A stretch of DNA of 64,000 bases, from positions 3,089,501 through 3,153,500 of the forward strand of contig CM034102.1 of NCBI GenBank assembly GCA_019914945.1. The letters are read 5' to 3'. The position numbers and the translations under genes were made by a program. Shown in pieces: positions 12,034 to 25,243 of this stretch; the stretch's first letter is position 1, and the number at the start of each line of letters is the position of its first letter. This stretch comes from Typha latifolia (taxonomy: Eukaryota > Streptophyta > Magnoliopsida > Poales > Typhaceae). The notes below the pieces were generated by a model. That model was not told the DNA's origin and did not search any database. It saw only the letters and a program-made list of their open reading frames with translations.

Positions 12034-13325
12034 TTTGTTGACAGCGACCATAGCGATCGTAAAATACTAAAAAATAGGAGCCGATAGTAAAAACAGTCAG
12101 CAATTAGGGACTAAATATTCCATTCCAAATCAACCTCCATAAATTACGAAAATGTCCATATATAGATGGCAATCCAGTGAGGGTTACTTGTAAATATCGT
12201 AAATAGAAGAGTTAGTTAAGTAGCAGTGCGAAGTGGGTCGGGTGTGGGTCAGGCATGATGCTGGATTTTCGGACCTAACTCCGGTTCGGATCCCACTTTA
12301 CGCTATTGACCTTGAACCAAACCGAACCAAACCACCATGATTTGATTATAAAATAATTACTCAATCATAAAAATAATTTAATTAAAAATTTGGACAATTT
12401 CCCTATTCAAATTGCATCGTTCTTTTTATAAGAGGAGAAGCCCAAAATAAATAAATAAATAAATAAATAAAATCATACTCCAAACTATTGTAGGGATTTA
12501 ACACTAAGATTTTTTTTTTTACTTCAATTTGGCAAGGGACCACAATTAGGTTGGATCGGAGACTAGCATGTGATATTTCAGTAAATTTAAACTACCAATA
12601 GGGAGTATGACGTTAAAATAAGATCGACCTTTTGACGTGCATCTATACGCGAATAGACCAAAAGAAAATTATGGCTGCTAATTACGAATTACGGTTGGGA
12701 AGCCGGTCTAACCCACTGGAGTTGAACCGGATTTAAACGGTCCAGCAAAAATGTCGGGCCGGACCACTCGTTCCTGACCGGGTCAAACCAGGACGGACTA
12801 CGGACCACTCATCGGCATGTGTCGTTTTGTATGCGGATGTCCAGACATGGACGTACTGGATGAGATCTAGAGATGAATCGAACGGTGGATCTCGTTACCG
12901 CATAGAGAGTTGTTACGCGGGGATTCGTAGGAAGATATTTTCCGTTAAAGGTTGATAGGTATAGTGGGGCCGTTTCCGGTGGAGGAGGAGACACGCTTTA
13001 AAAACGTGCACCGCTTTTTCCTGACCGGTTGTGATCTAGAAGTGGGGGTAGAGGCTATCACGTGACCACGTGACAAGAGCCGTTATTTAAACAAGAGTAA
13101 AAAATTTTTTTAAATTTTTTTGATCTTTCTATAGTTTTTACTCTTTTTACTTGGGATAAGGATAGGCAGAATAAATCTTTAGGAAATCTCATAATTATGA
13201 GTGGAAGCTATAGAAGCTAGACCCCACAACCATTTTAAACGCCACCCTACATATGTAGTTTACTTATTTTCATGATTGATTTGTCCAGGATGATGATCAA
13301 TTACTAAGAAAATAATTCCCTTTCT
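11841..13325. other. XRI1 promoter/leader and intergenic DNA up to the UBA-PUB gene 3' end
   Basis: It holds the CT tract at 11985-12031 in the XRI1 upstream region, an AAAT repeat at about 12445-12471, and moderately GC-rich unique sequence at 12640-13080 with no domain-bearing frame. The 61-codon open stretch at 12809-12994 is not supported. Confidence 0.5.
11985..12031. repeat. (CT)n microsatellite upstream of XRI1
   Basis: This is an almost pure CT run of about 47 bases, read as GA on the XRI1 coding strand, 145-191 bases before the start codon. It probably lies in the 5' UTR or core promoter. Confidence 0.93.
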
Positions 13326-16300
13326 TCACGTAGAGAGAAGTCCAAAGAATGGATTGGCCATGGCTGAGTTGAGCTCCATTCCAGCTGTGTTTAGGATTGC
13401 CATATCCACATTGGCACTAGGCAAGACCAAGAACGCATTGCCTTCGAGTTTCTTGAATCCACAAAGCTCTAGGAATTCTATCCCTCCTTTGAGGCTGCCC
13501 ACTCTATCCTGTTGAGAACAAGGATGATGTGCTAAGAAGCAAGAACAGAACAAACTTTGATTAAATTTTACAACTTATTGATCTGCTTGATTACCTGGAA
13601 TGTTGGATTACCTAGTCGGATCTTCCTAAATTTTTCCTCTTCAGGGTTCTTCGCAACGTTTGCCACAATTCGAAGAAGCGTTTGGAATGCTCTCTTCACT
13701 TTGGGATCATCATCCTAATATATTGACGAATCATTCATTGTTAAGCTGAATTTTGAACTAGAAATATAAATAAATCCTTATGTGTATTGGTTTAACAAGC
13801 AGCAAGTCTAATGCTAGACTCTCTGGCAGCTAAATGATGTTTCGTAATTGGTGAAAGGTTTACCTTGTGATTCTTCTTTAGAGTTCGTAGACAGTCTCTG
13901 AATTGTGCTGCCCTTGTTGCAAGATTAACAGGTTGTCTCTGGGTTATAACAACACAAAAATGTTAATTCTCTCCAGGTATTAAGATATAAAGTTAATCAT
14001 GTTGTGATTTGACTCATATATCAGGAAAGACCTCTTTCTCCACATGAGCTATTGTGGATCTTGCAGCTCCAGTATTGTCAGGTGGCAAACCAAGCTTTCT
14101 CCTTCTTTCTATCTGCATTTAAGATTGACACAATCAAGGTCTTAGGATCCAATTCTATGACAGATAAAAATAAAGGAGTGGAATTTGATTAGCTATTATT
14201 GAGATTTTTTTTGTCTAACAACATGCACAAATGAATGATGCTAGGCTTTTAAAAATTGCTGATAATGAAATTAAAAGGACCTTGTGTGATGTGTCCTTCT
14301 AAACTCACAAGAAAGTCAACTCATGCAACAAATAGAATGAAAGAGATGATCATGCTAAGCTTTGCAAATTTGCAGGAAACTGTAAGAAGTTTTTACGACC
14401 TTATCCTCTGCTAAACGCTGACGTATTTTTTCTCTTGCTCTTTTCTCCTCCTCCTTTTCTTCTTTAACTGTTTCTAACATTCTGCACTAAGAAATGTATT
14501 AACAAAGATAGACTATCAGAACGACACTATCCAAATAAGGATATATTGAAATTGAATAACAACTAGGCAAAAAATATCAAAATAATTATTGTCCACAAGG
14601 AAAAGTATAAGATACTGACCTCTTTCTTCTATTGTCATCGTCAATTCTCTTTGCCTCCATAATTTCTTTACCCGTTCGTATTCTCTCCTTCACAATGATA
14701 AGCAGGGAGTCAGAAGCACAAAAGCCATGCAGTCCGAAGTGTAAACCATGCAAAGAATTACTGAAAAGAGTAGAAGGCATTTAGATAAGGTGGAATACCT
14801 TCTCTCTTTCACTTTCCAGTCTTCTGTTCTCTTCTAATTTCTTTTGCCTATCATGCTCCCTTCATGTTCATGCAAATGGGAGACAATAGAAAGAAAATAA
14901 TTCAGTAATTAATATATGTGCTATACTGTTATATGTATCATCAAGTATTTATTTGTCCCAGAAAAAAGAAAATTAAAAGTTAGATGTTTCCAAGTTATTA
15001 AATATGATTGCAACATGGCATGGCAAGAAGATTGTTTTACAGTATATAAAGTATATCATTCTCTAACAGCTTAATCTCATACAAATCAATTACTTTGCAT
15101 GCTATCAGACATTCAGAGTAGAGGTTTTGAGGTTGAACTTTCACTAATTTGAGTAATTTCTAAGTCCCTGTATTGGGTCTACTGGGAGTCTGATCACAGA
15201 TGTTGAGTTTAGAATATAAAGGGCATTATACATTGTTCTCCAATTATCTGAGCTTCTGACAGATCTATTTCTTAAAAGTGATTATTATTTATTTGTAGGC
15301 ATTCTAGATAGTAACTTGGATCGCAAATAAAGGCAAACCGTAGCTGTTGGGCTTTGAGCTTCACTTCTTCTGGAAACGGAACTGAATTTTCACCTTCAAC
15401 GACAACATTTATTGTCACCTGGAAGGGCATAATAAGCAGATCACCTTATCACTTGTCTCGTACAAGGTAAAATGTAAAGTTGCTTTGCAGGATCACCGTT
15501 ATTATTTTAACCTAAATAACCTTGGTTGCAAAGTAGGTAAAACAATTAGTACATAAGAGAAAAACCAAAGACTATCTCAAAGCACTGGCATCCTAAATGA
15601 ACAAGGAAAATTATCTAGGTATAATTTATAAATTCATCATTTCAGACAAATTTTTGCTGAGATAGTAATAGATAGACCTGAATCAAGAATAATTATAAGA
15701 AGATTAAGAAAAATTACCACATATCAGCGATTTATTTTGATCATCCATAAATGAAATGGTACCATGTCTCATCTATATATTTTTGTCTTGCATGGCTCCT
15801 AAAGTAAGCTATGGCACCTCTTTTTTCTGAAGATGTGTGATCCATTAATTTAATAAAACTACTTCTATAAATATAGAAGTATATAAGATTGAATGAACCT
15901 AGTGATATCATATCTACTGACTATCAAATCTCAGATGTGTATGATAGGCCCAGATATGCTAGAAGAAACCATAAAAGTTAAGTTCATAAAACATTAAGAA
16001 GAAAATCTAAAGGTAGGTTTTCTTTTTTTGTTTTTTGTTCTTTAGAACATTATCATACCTAACCTCATGCTTAGCATATTACACTAACTTCTATTGCAGT
16101 TATTTTACTGATATTGGACAGTGATGATGCAGGACTTCATTGTAAGTATACAATCTATAAAAATGAAACAGAATAAGAAAATAAACTTTGTCCTGAATTA
16201 TAGAGATCCATAAGTTAGTGGAACAAAAAATCATTAAGTGTAACATACCAGTGGTTTCTGATCAATATCTGGATCATGCTCATGTTCCATAAGCCAATCT

Positions 16301-16827
16301 ATGGCACTATCAATACTAAGATTACCTGAGAAGAGCAATGCATGGAAAGAAGCTGATCTTGAGATGTTACTTAATTAAAATCTTACTTACTGAGAATAAG
16401 TAATATAACAATAGAAAGAAATATATTTTATCCCCCCCAATCCCCATTCATCAATTAGAAGCATATATCTTCACTCGACCAGTTTACTTTCTATGACAAC
16501 CTGTATAAAATTTCTTCACTCAAATCTTGATGAAGAACCATTTGTTTGAACTACTCTCCCAAAATATTAAAGAGAACCATAGCAAAGTAATGCACGATTT
16601 CAATGATATTTACATCTGCCAGAGAGAATGAACCATTTAACAGCTACTTCTTTAGAGTAACACAAGAAGATGATCATGATGGCTTCTGATTGAGGGAGTA
16701 ACTTTTAAGGAAATACATGTTATTAAGACTTACCCGAAGAATGAAGTGCTCTAGTTGCACGAGCAGTTGGAAACCCCATTGATTCAAGTTCTTCAAGAAT
16801 TCTTTTGTTAACTTCCAAGATCGCCAT
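13326..16827 (-). CDS. UBA and PUB domain protein (ubiquitin/p97 adaptor type)
   Basis: Ten exons: 16734-16827, 16249-16325, 15339-15418, 14799-14859, 14620-14687, 14400-14481, 14032-14112, 13864-13938, 13595-13714 and 13326-13508. All phases close, giving 306 residues. Residues 1-52 form a UBA domain with the loop motif [12 protein letters not shown] and a following [10 protein letters not shown] helix; UBA domains bind ubiquitin. Residues about 85-175 are a charged, Glu/Lys/Arg-rich coiled-coil region. The C-terminal part (about 205-300) is a PUB/PUG domain with [15 protein letters not shown] and [12 protein letters not shown] domains bind the C-terminal tail of p97/CDC48. The combination resembles Arabidopsis At1g04850-type proteins and suggests a CDC48 cofactor that links ubiquitinated clients to the ATPase in cytosol or nucleus. 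The family assignment is strong; the role is inferred from domains. Confidence 0.9.
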
Positions 16828-17572
16828 TTCTGACAAACATGATGCAACCAACTCATTACAACAATTACTATTACATTAATCAAGGTAAGCCTAAATTTCC
16901 TAATAATATCTCTAGACGCTAGTTCATTGTTCATGAAAGTTCACAAGAGTATCAAAAAGGCTTTATGATGCTTGACCAGGAAACTCGGGTCAAGTAAAGG
17001 AAGAAAGTTTACAGACAAATGTAGTAGTAGCAATACCTAACTGAAAACAAAATTTTCGAGTTTCTTTTCCTTGAGCTGTTGAGCATGGAGCGATGTAAGA
17101 TAATTTACATTTGAAGAATTCTCTCTATATTATTATTCATTTCAAGAAGAAACAAAACATCCATAACAAAAAGAAATCCATATTCATATCTGCTTTCACC
17201 CGACTCACATTTCCCTATACATCTAGTATGTTATTAGGTCCAAATTTTAGATAAAAACGTAAATATTCGAATGCAATAAATTAGCTACAGAGAACCACAA
17301 AATCAATTACTTCTTCTGTCGTCAAAATGCACAAATTGAAACAATATAATATGTCTCCGCTAACTATTCGTGCAAAAGGGTATGCTAGAAAAACCCACAA
17401 AAAATGCCTAAGAATTCAATAGAAAGAGAAGAATAAAATTATGAAGGAGAAATATATACTATTTCAAATTTACTCAGCTTGCAAGAAGGTCAAGGCTGTG
17501 GAATCCGAGAATAGGTGAGCAAATGTGGCTCCTAGGGGCCTCCTTAAAGCTCTTTAAATGGAGCCTAAGACA

Positions 17573-17614
17573 CGCACACACACAGAGAGAGAGAGAAAGA
17601 GAAAGAGAGAGAGA
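17573..17614. repeat. CA/GA-rich simple repeat
   Basis: A CA run passes into an imperfect GAGAGAAAGA tract. It lies about 750 bases before the UBA-PUB start codon, in its likely promoter or leader. Confidence 0.85.
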
Positions 17615-18152
17615 AGTATAATACTTTGCTTCTTGTTTACTTCATCCTTCTCCTTAGTTTACTTCATCCTTCTTAGTTTTTTTAGCTGTTGCTGCTTGCT
17701 ATGCGGTATTTATACCTCCCTTTCCTGTTGGGTTTTTTGCATTTATAGTTGATTTTTTTTATCTAAGGGAAAGTCACAGTTCATTCACTTCCAATAATAT
17801 ATCAAGATAGCATGATATACATAAATTTGACGTAAGTTTCGCATAAAAAAAATATTAAACCCACAGGCAAAAAATAAAAAATAAAATACATCTCTAGTAA
17901 TTCATAAGAATAAAGGGTCTCGAATCAGCTTGTATCAGTAATTCAAAATATAACTTTATAAATTCTGAAAGATAAAAATATTATCGATATAAAACAGATG
18001 AAAGGTAAAAGAAATTTACAAATAATATAAAATTAAGATCCCATAGTTTTATAGGCTATTTTTCAAAAGAATTAACTCAATTATCTTAACCATACAGTGG
18101 GAAATGACTAATTTCTCTGCGTAGCCTATGCGTAATTCATCAAATTAAACCC

Positions 18153-18178
18153 TATATATATATATATATATATATATA
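18153..18178. repeat. (TA)n microsatellite
   Basis: A pure TA run of 26 bases about 170 bases upstream of the ATG at 18347. Confidence 0.92.
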
Positions 18179-18346
18179 GGGAGAACTATATCATAATAAT
18201 AGTGTATAGTTTGTTATTATTATTTTTTATAACGAAGACGTTTCCAGAGACCGAGTGAGAACTGAGAAGTAAAGCCTATTTTTTTATTCTTCTATTTTTT
18301 TATTCTCTCGACTTCCTTCTAGTCGCCTCCACCTTACTCGCGTCTC

Positions 18347-20388
18347 ATGCCCTTCGAACCCGCCACCACCGCCGCCGCAACTATTAAGCTCCTTCTCATC
18401 CCCGCAGGCGGCGGGAAACCTGCGGCGATCGCCGTCTCGGGCGACGGAGGAGTTGACCTCGGCGCCGTCGGCCGCGCCGTTGGACTCGAACCCTCCTCGG
18501 TCCGGCTCAACGGCTACTTCCTCAGCCGCGGCGCTGACCTCGTCTCGGGGCTCACGTGGGCTTCCCTCCTGTCCTTCTTCTCCGCCCGTGGTCTCCCCAG
18601 TGGCGTCTCCGGTGGCGACCCTATCGCCGTCCAGGGGAAACCAGCAGCTGTCTCAGGTCTGGACGACTGTGATTTCGTTTTCTTCTTCTTTTTCTTATTT
18701 CTGCGTGAAAAAAAATTAATTTTTGGGTATTTTGAAAGTTCTTATTGTTTTTCTGATGCCAGAGTATGCCTCTAGCTTTGCTTTTATTTGAATTTCGACT
18801 TTCTGTATAGAAGTTGGTAGCGTTTTCCTAGTGCCTAAAACGTCTAGCTTGTAGATTTGACAGTGGGAAATATTGAGATCTTGCTAAACCAAACTGGAAG
18901 CAGTATGGTTAGTTTGAATAGTGACGTTTTTTAAGGTTTTTTTAATCACTCGTCACTTGTTATTTGATGAGGGAAATCAAAAGTGCAACGCTCTTTAGGG
19001 ATTAGGCATTGGAAAATGTAATGCTATAACAGAGCTGATGGAGTTAGGTGGATAATTTATAGTTTGCAAATGTAACTCAAGATTATGGAAGTATAAAGCA
19101 TGTTGATAGAAGAAAGCAAAGAAAGGCAGTCTAGTCAAAGGAACAAAAGAGAATCTCTTAAAATCTATAATTACATGGTGATCTGAAAAAAGAAGAGAAA
19201 ACAATAATCGAGTTGTACTTGTATGCCTCTACTTATGAACACATCATATGACGTATGGACATTTAACCATGGCGGTTATGTTGGGAGCTTGTAACATTGA
19301 TGCTTATGATATGATCCAAGAACTAAATGACTTTCCTGACTTAATAGATGAAATCTTTGCATCTCCTTTCTGTCTTCCAAATCATTTAATGAATTCTTTG
19401 TTCCAACTAACTCCATTTATTTTCTCCTACTCATTCCAATTTTCTGGTATTCTCTTTGCTTTGCATCACAGGTTCTAAATATTCTGTGATTTACATAGGT
19501 TCTAAGCTATCTCAATAATCTACTTTGACTTGCTTAGCATGATAGTAAAGTTCATGGCATTGTACCTTGTAGTGGTGAGTTACCACAGGGAACAGCTTTC
19601 CAGTAATAGAGATAAGTTTGTGCATGTCTTAGCTTTTTGGATACACTGGCTGGAGCCTCAAGCACTAGGCAATCTTTTCTGCTTCGTAAAAGACTAATGA
19701 AACATTGTTTTTATTAACTTAACTCTCGTGATTAAATATCCTGGAGATACTTTGAACTCATGATGTCGAGGAGAACCTCATGTTTTTTGTAAGCTGAAAC
19801 ATTTTCTTATGACATGTTCATTTGGTTTATCTCATATCAGCTCTCAATGTTGGATAGGAGGTTAGACTTTTCCTGTTCTGAGATATTGCGATACCATTGT
19901 ACATATATATATGTCTGCTTTGAGAACTTCTGATCTGAATTTTAGTGCTCCTGTTTTGAATGTAGATCACCTCTCTTTCAAGCGCAAATGTTGTATAGAA
20001 AACGAAAGCCCTCTCAAAAGGAGCAGGGTAGCCCATAATGACTCAGCTTTCTTGGGAAGTGGGGATGGGCAACTGAATGATTATGGCAACCTTTGTACCA
20101 AGAGGGGACTCAGGCTGGAGGACAACAATCCTGCCAAGAAGAGGAAACTGGTTGGCTGCGACTTAGGTAACAAACCTAGTGAACTATATTTGATCTTTAG
20201 TATAAGAGCATGCACTTAATAACATCTTCTTGTCAGGTTCTCTCAATGAAGCATCTAAATTGCCACCAGTTGCAAAAACAATATTCTCTTACAACTGCAT
20301 CAGTGGCCGTGGAAAGCGTCCCAGAGAAGATGAGATGGTCTCTGCTCTTTCTTGTAATGAGTCAGATAACGCCATCTTGCTAAAGTAA
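18347..20388 (+). CDS. Unassigned plant protein with basic nuclear-type motifs
   Basis: Three exons, 18347-18656, 19966-20166 and 20237-20388, join in phase to give 220 residues. The N-terminal 100 residues (exon 1, GC-rich) begin with an Ala/Gly-rich stretch, then a block with SVRLNGYFLSRGADLV and TWASLLSFFSARGLPSG that could be a small folded domain; I recall similar N-termini in uncharacterised plant proteins but no named function. Exons 2-3 are charged and low in hydrophobics, with basic clusters FKRK (108), LKRSR (120), AKKRKL (160) and GKRPRE near residue 195, all consistent with nuclear import. There is no signal peptide, membrane segment or catalytic motif. The long first intron (1,309 bases) is unremarkable. 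I do not assign a function; nuclear localisation is inference. Confidence 0.8.
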
Positions 20389-21418
20389 TGGATATGAGCA
20401 GTGTTATATTGCATCATCTTAGACTGGATGTATGGATGGGATGAGTTCTGATGTTGAAGAAGTTTGGAGATGGAAGTTGGGAAGAACGTAATAGTACTTC
20501 AAAAATCTTTGTATATTTGTAACTTTTACTTGCCATTCGTGACTAATATGTTATAGGGTGTTGGACTGTTGGTTAAGGTAGCAAAAGTAAACGTTAATAA
20601 AATGTATTCCCTTAGATAATTTCTTTTTCTTTCTTGGTGGAAAGATTTTAGATTTCTCAAATATTTTTAAGCAAACAAGTTGTTCAATTGGCTAATTTAG
20701 CACACGAGTGACTTATTAGAGTGGTTCTTTACTACAGTAGCATTAATAAATGGGTCCATGATACTGTTCTACCTTAAACTTCACCAATTGGAATATGTTA
20801 TCGTCTTCTGCCCTTTAATGCCTAAATAATAACACTGCCTTCAATCTCTTCAAATTTCTATCGAAAGATATGCTTGCAAACAAAGTACCATTGTAAACAG
20901 ATCAGTCAAATATTATTTTGTCAAACATTATAAATCACAACTATGGTTGCCTACAATTACTGTTCTTCCCACTTTCAATCGATAGGAATGATGCAACCAG
21001 AGGACATACAAAATACTTGCATTTAGAGATCTGAAAGGCACACGACTTCTCTGTAAGAATTTGCTTGAGAAACAGTATGCTACTGCTGGGGATGAAGCTT
21101 GAAAGATTGTCAACTCCACTAAAAGATAATCTATCTGAATGTGATCTGCTGCGATATCGTGGGTTAGGCATCAGCAACCAGTTATCAGTGGACAACCCTT
21201 TGGAATCAAAGACATGGTCAAAACCAGCTCACTACCGCGAATTGTGTAATGTAATGCCTTAATGCATCATTAGTAGGTAATATACGAACATAGAGTAAAG
21301 CATGGATGGCATTCCCAAATACAGTTTCAGGACCGCGTAAAAGGACTTGTTCATCTTCTATTCTTTAGATAATTGACAGTGGTGGTCCATTACCAAAACA
21401 TAGCGCCGCAGAGATTCA
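20389..21418. other. Convergent 3' regions of the 18.3-kb gene and Sen54
   Basis: The two genes end tail to tail about 1 kb apart. The intervening sequence is probably 3' UTR on both sides. Short frames at 20928-21262 overlap on both strands and show no domain. Confidence 0.45.
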
Positions 21419-23887
21419 TCAAGGCAAGGACGGAAGCATTACTTTGTCAAAGGAGAAGAAGCTGACCCGGCCATGATTAACATAACAGAATTTAAGGGGA
21501 ATGCCACTGCATTTCTTCTCGAGAGTTTCTACTTCTTTTCTAGAGGGTGGTTTGTCCCTGCAACAGAAATTGACAAAACAAGATGCCACTTACAGGGGTG
21601 TGGAATAAAGGGGGCAGTCATATATATCTTTTGCAAGCATATCCTTCAGTAGAAACTAGGAGGAGATTCAAGGTGATGCTATTATCTGGGCATTATAAGC
21701 AGAAAGACGAGAGCATATTCCAATTGGCAAAACTAAAAAGTACAATCAATGCAACATTTTCTTCCTAATCAAGTTGAGAGACTTAAGACAATTCTCTTCA
21801 ATAGAAGGTACTCTATTCACAACATGCTAAGTAAACATTTGGCCTATGGGCTATGGCTGTATTGTGCTTGAGCTGAAAAGATTCCATAAGTTGCCTTCTT
21901 TTTCCAAACAAATAACCTTGGGAGTTGGAACACACTATCCTTTCCTTACGCTTGGAACCTGAAGCTAGGATTGGAGAAAAGCACTAACGTCAATGAACTT
22001 TCTGAAGTTAGCTCTGAGGATCCTTTCTGTTCTGACAAGGATGCCTAACCATCTGAATTAATAGCTCATCTTCCCCTAATGTTGTTAACCTTCTTCTTAA
22101 TGTCAAGTATTCACCCTACTTACATTGTGATAGATGCTTTGCTTACCAACCTTTCTTGAGAGAAAAGTATGATCAGGTAGAAAGTCCAAAATATCTGAAT
22201 GCTAGTTACTTTGGTAGTTTATGATAAGCATAATATGACGTACAATAGAGACCTTATGTGCCATATTGAAATACTAAAGAAGACATTATGAAGAAAGATA
22301 TCTTTTCCTGTAAGGGGAAAATCATATAGCCTTAGCAGTTTTAGATGTTCATACTTGCATCAAATAAAATTTAAGAGTTAAATACCATTACTCTGTAATT
22401 TCAAGTGGCAATGTATTACCTGAGTAGACAAAGAATGAAGCTTGGGTTGCTGGGGGAAGATTTTCTGAACTTGCTATTTGGTAGATAAATATCAAAAGCT
22501 GGATAAATTTCATCTATGTGCATGCCCTTGAGCAAATCCGTGATGACAATGTTGTCTTCCACCTCTCTATCTGAATTTTGATCGCTATTTTCTGTGCTTG
22601 GTAGAATACTAGAAACATGACAGTTTTGTTTCATTGTCCAGGGAAGCCCATGACGTCCAACAACGTAACCAAGTAATTTCAAATGCTTATATGCTTCAAA
22701 GAACTCCCAAGAGCAGCCATACTTTCCTTCAGCAATCTTCTTGTAAATCTCTTCCATTCCAAAGTGTGTACCATCATCATCAAGGACTAATCCCCCCTTT
22801 TCTGCTAGAAATCTACAAGTGATTGCAAACCAGTTAGGCTCTCATTCTTATAGAGGGCAGAAGCAACACAGAACTTGTTCAATGTCTTATGTCATATGGC
22901 AAAAATAACTTAGTGTCTATTCCTAGAATAAATGCAAATGGATTCAATACTGAAGTCTGATGCTAAGTTGGTAGTAGAAAAACAAAACCACTTGTCTAAT
23001 AAGCCACATGAATTGCTAACGAATTCTGATTTTGCAAACCTTGCTGCTAGTCAATCTAGGAAAATAAACTTTACTACTATTAACTTGTAATTAACGTTTA
23101 CTTACATCAATCAAACTGAGGAACAGTCAAGAGCAAGCTAACACTGTCCAATTTCTCTATCTCTTAGAAAAGCTGAAAAGGAGAAATTTTGCGTACATGG
23201 TACAACAGCTGAGGGAGGAACATCTAGGAAAGAACTGACGGAGAACTGTTCCACCCAAAGCTCAGTGTTTCATTCATAAAGAAGTAAAATATATATTCCT
23301 ATTATTGCTCGATTTATGAAAAAAAGAAGAAGCAAAACTATAACATAAAATCTTGACGAGATATTGTAATATAAAGACCAGAACGATTAGAATGTAAAAG
23401 AACAATAACCCAGAGGAAGAGAGCGTGATTTCATAATGCGAAATACGGCACATTGACGAAGGAATGTTACACATAAACGACTGAATTGAAAAGCTCCACC
23501 TCTAATCCGCATACATACACGATTTCTTCAATGTGGCAATAAAGCTTCCCGTTCCTGACCACTCCGGTCGTGGTCCACATGCTGCCCTTCTTCTCTATAA
23601 CCTCTCCCATTCCCATCTCGTCGATCCACCGAGCCCGCGACACCTCCTTCCTTCTCTTGATCAAGAACCAACGAAATAACCACAAAATCCCACGAAATAG
23701 AACCGAAAAGGATGGGCAGAGACACTGAGCTATACCTGAATTGGGGCCTGGAAGGAGACGGTTTGCTGATAGAAGAGCTCGACAGGAATGGATTCTGGTG
23801 GTGCTCTTCTGGGTCGTCTTCCTCTCCTTCTTTTGGTTCTCTTCCTCCTCTTCTTCCACCTCTTGTTCCTTCCACTGCTCCGTCCAT
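21419..23887 (-). CDS. SEN54: tRNA-splicing endonuclease subunit Sen54
   Basis: Four exons, 23736-23887, 23519-23650, 22420-22812 and 21419-21557, join in phase to give 271 residues. Residues 1-50 are charged and low complexity (Gly/Arg/Glu-rich). The Sen54 N-domain follows, with the marks MWTTTGVVRNGKLYC, IEEIVFLAEKGGLVL, YGCSWEFFEAYKHL and the signature LGYVVGRHGLPW. Near residue 215 is DIYLPNSKFRKSSP, and the protein ends with LKFCYVNHGRVSFFSFDKV, the compact C-terminal fold shared by TSEN subunits. Sen54 is the non-catalytic partner of Sen2 in the heterotetramer that removes introns from pre-tRNAs. Exon 2 may start at 23650 or, through a neighbouring AG, three bases earlier. The exon 2 donor at 23518 is a near-perfect GTATGT. 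Identification rests on recognisable motifs and is strong. Confidence 0.9.
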
Positions 23888-25243
23888 CTTGGTAACGCCA
23901 AAAAGAGTCCTTTTTTAGTTGGAACTTAGTAGAGTTGGGCTGATTCATGTCTTCCAAGTTCTAACTCCAGATTCGAGTTTAGGTTTTCTTTTTTCTTAAA
24001 GATTTTTTACATAATGACTACCCTTGTTCTTCAAATAAATTTTTCAATACTTAAATCTAACTAATCCCAACTAAAACACAACTTATTATTTTACACTTAC
24101 ATAAATTATTAAAAATATTTTAAAAGCTATCTAATATAATACCCAACAATATAAGATAACGAATATATCTCATTTTATTTAAGATAATAATTATTAATAA
24201 ATATTTTACACACTAGGCTTTAAAAGGGACATTTTAATTAGTTACATGTGTTTATTAATTTTAATAATAATTTGTTAGAAATATTCAGTTAAAAATTAAC
24301 AATAGTAATAATTCTAAAAGAGTCAAAAAAAAAAAATTAGTAACAATTCTGATATTTAAAAAATGTAGTAGTAATTATCATATTTTAAAAAATTTCAGTA
24401 ACAAGTATAAAAATCCTCTGTTTTTTTTTCTAGAGAGAGAAATAGTTCGATGATTTTTATAAGTTTTTCTAATAAAAAGGTAAGAATAGCTGAAGTTGTT
24501 GAGAAGTGCTTCGGCCCTTAAACCCAAATTATAGGGCCCATAATACTAGTAGTCAGGCCCGGGATGGATATCTTTTAGATTAAAAAAAAGAGAGAGAAAT
24601 ATAGCAGCACTACAGCAGCCATTGTTTGTTTTACCTTGAGGGTTTTTTTTTCTAAATTTTTTCCTTAAACAGATCCAAATAATAAATATTAGGACAGTAG
24701 TTATGAGGTTATGCTTGAAACTACAACATTAAAAGGAAGCAAATTTTAAGTACATTAACCACACTCACGAGGCTGGCTTCTTTCTCTCAGTAACTCATGC
24801 ACCAATTCATTCAATAGCGCATGTGATACTTCTTTATCTTGTACAAAGGGATCCAGAAGCAGGCATATTGAAACAGATTTTTCGAACATTAGCAATCTGA
24901 CAGCATGCCTTTCAAAGCTTGAAATGAAATTACAAGTTAGAATCAACATTTTTCATACAGTTCAAACGTTTCTACACAAGCTCTGTGTTACCCATTCTTA
25001 TCAAAAAGATTGCAAGATACACATGGGCAGAAGAAAACTTTTTCACAAAACAGAATCTACTGATGAATCTTGAATTAAAGAAATAGAGCGTTGCATTTAA
25101 ACTGGATGTCAGGATGTCAAGCAACTCGAGCGCTGTTATGGTGTGTGATGACTTATCCTCGGTGCCACAGATCGTAATGTCATCCACTGCAAGCAGCACC
25201 GACAGCATAAGTGATATCTTAAAGGCTACTGTTTACCATTGAT
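23888..25243. other. Sen54 promoter and SAM-gene 3' region
   Basis: Positions 23990-24480 are very AT-rich with short homopolymer runs. Positions 24755-25243 lie downstream of the SAM-protein stop codon and look exon-like in part: a minus-strand frame at 24755-24949 has plausible codon content but no recognisable domain. It may be 3' UTR or an alternative 3' exon. Confidence 0.4.

Larger units (their letters stand above)
16828..18346. other. Divergent intergenic region between the UBA-PUB gene and the plus-strand gene at 18.3 kb
   Basis: The UBA-PUB leader probably occupies part of 16828-17560 and may be spliced. A CA/GA-rich run at 17573-17614 and a TA run at 18153-18178 are present. Positions 18240-18346 are the likely leader of the next gene. 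No coding frame is supported. Confidence 0.45.

Noticed and set aside
23467..23901. 144-codon continuous frame over Sen54 exons 1-2
   Set aside because: It reads through the intron in a different frame for exon 1; splicing 23736 to 23650 joins the two conserved frames correctly.
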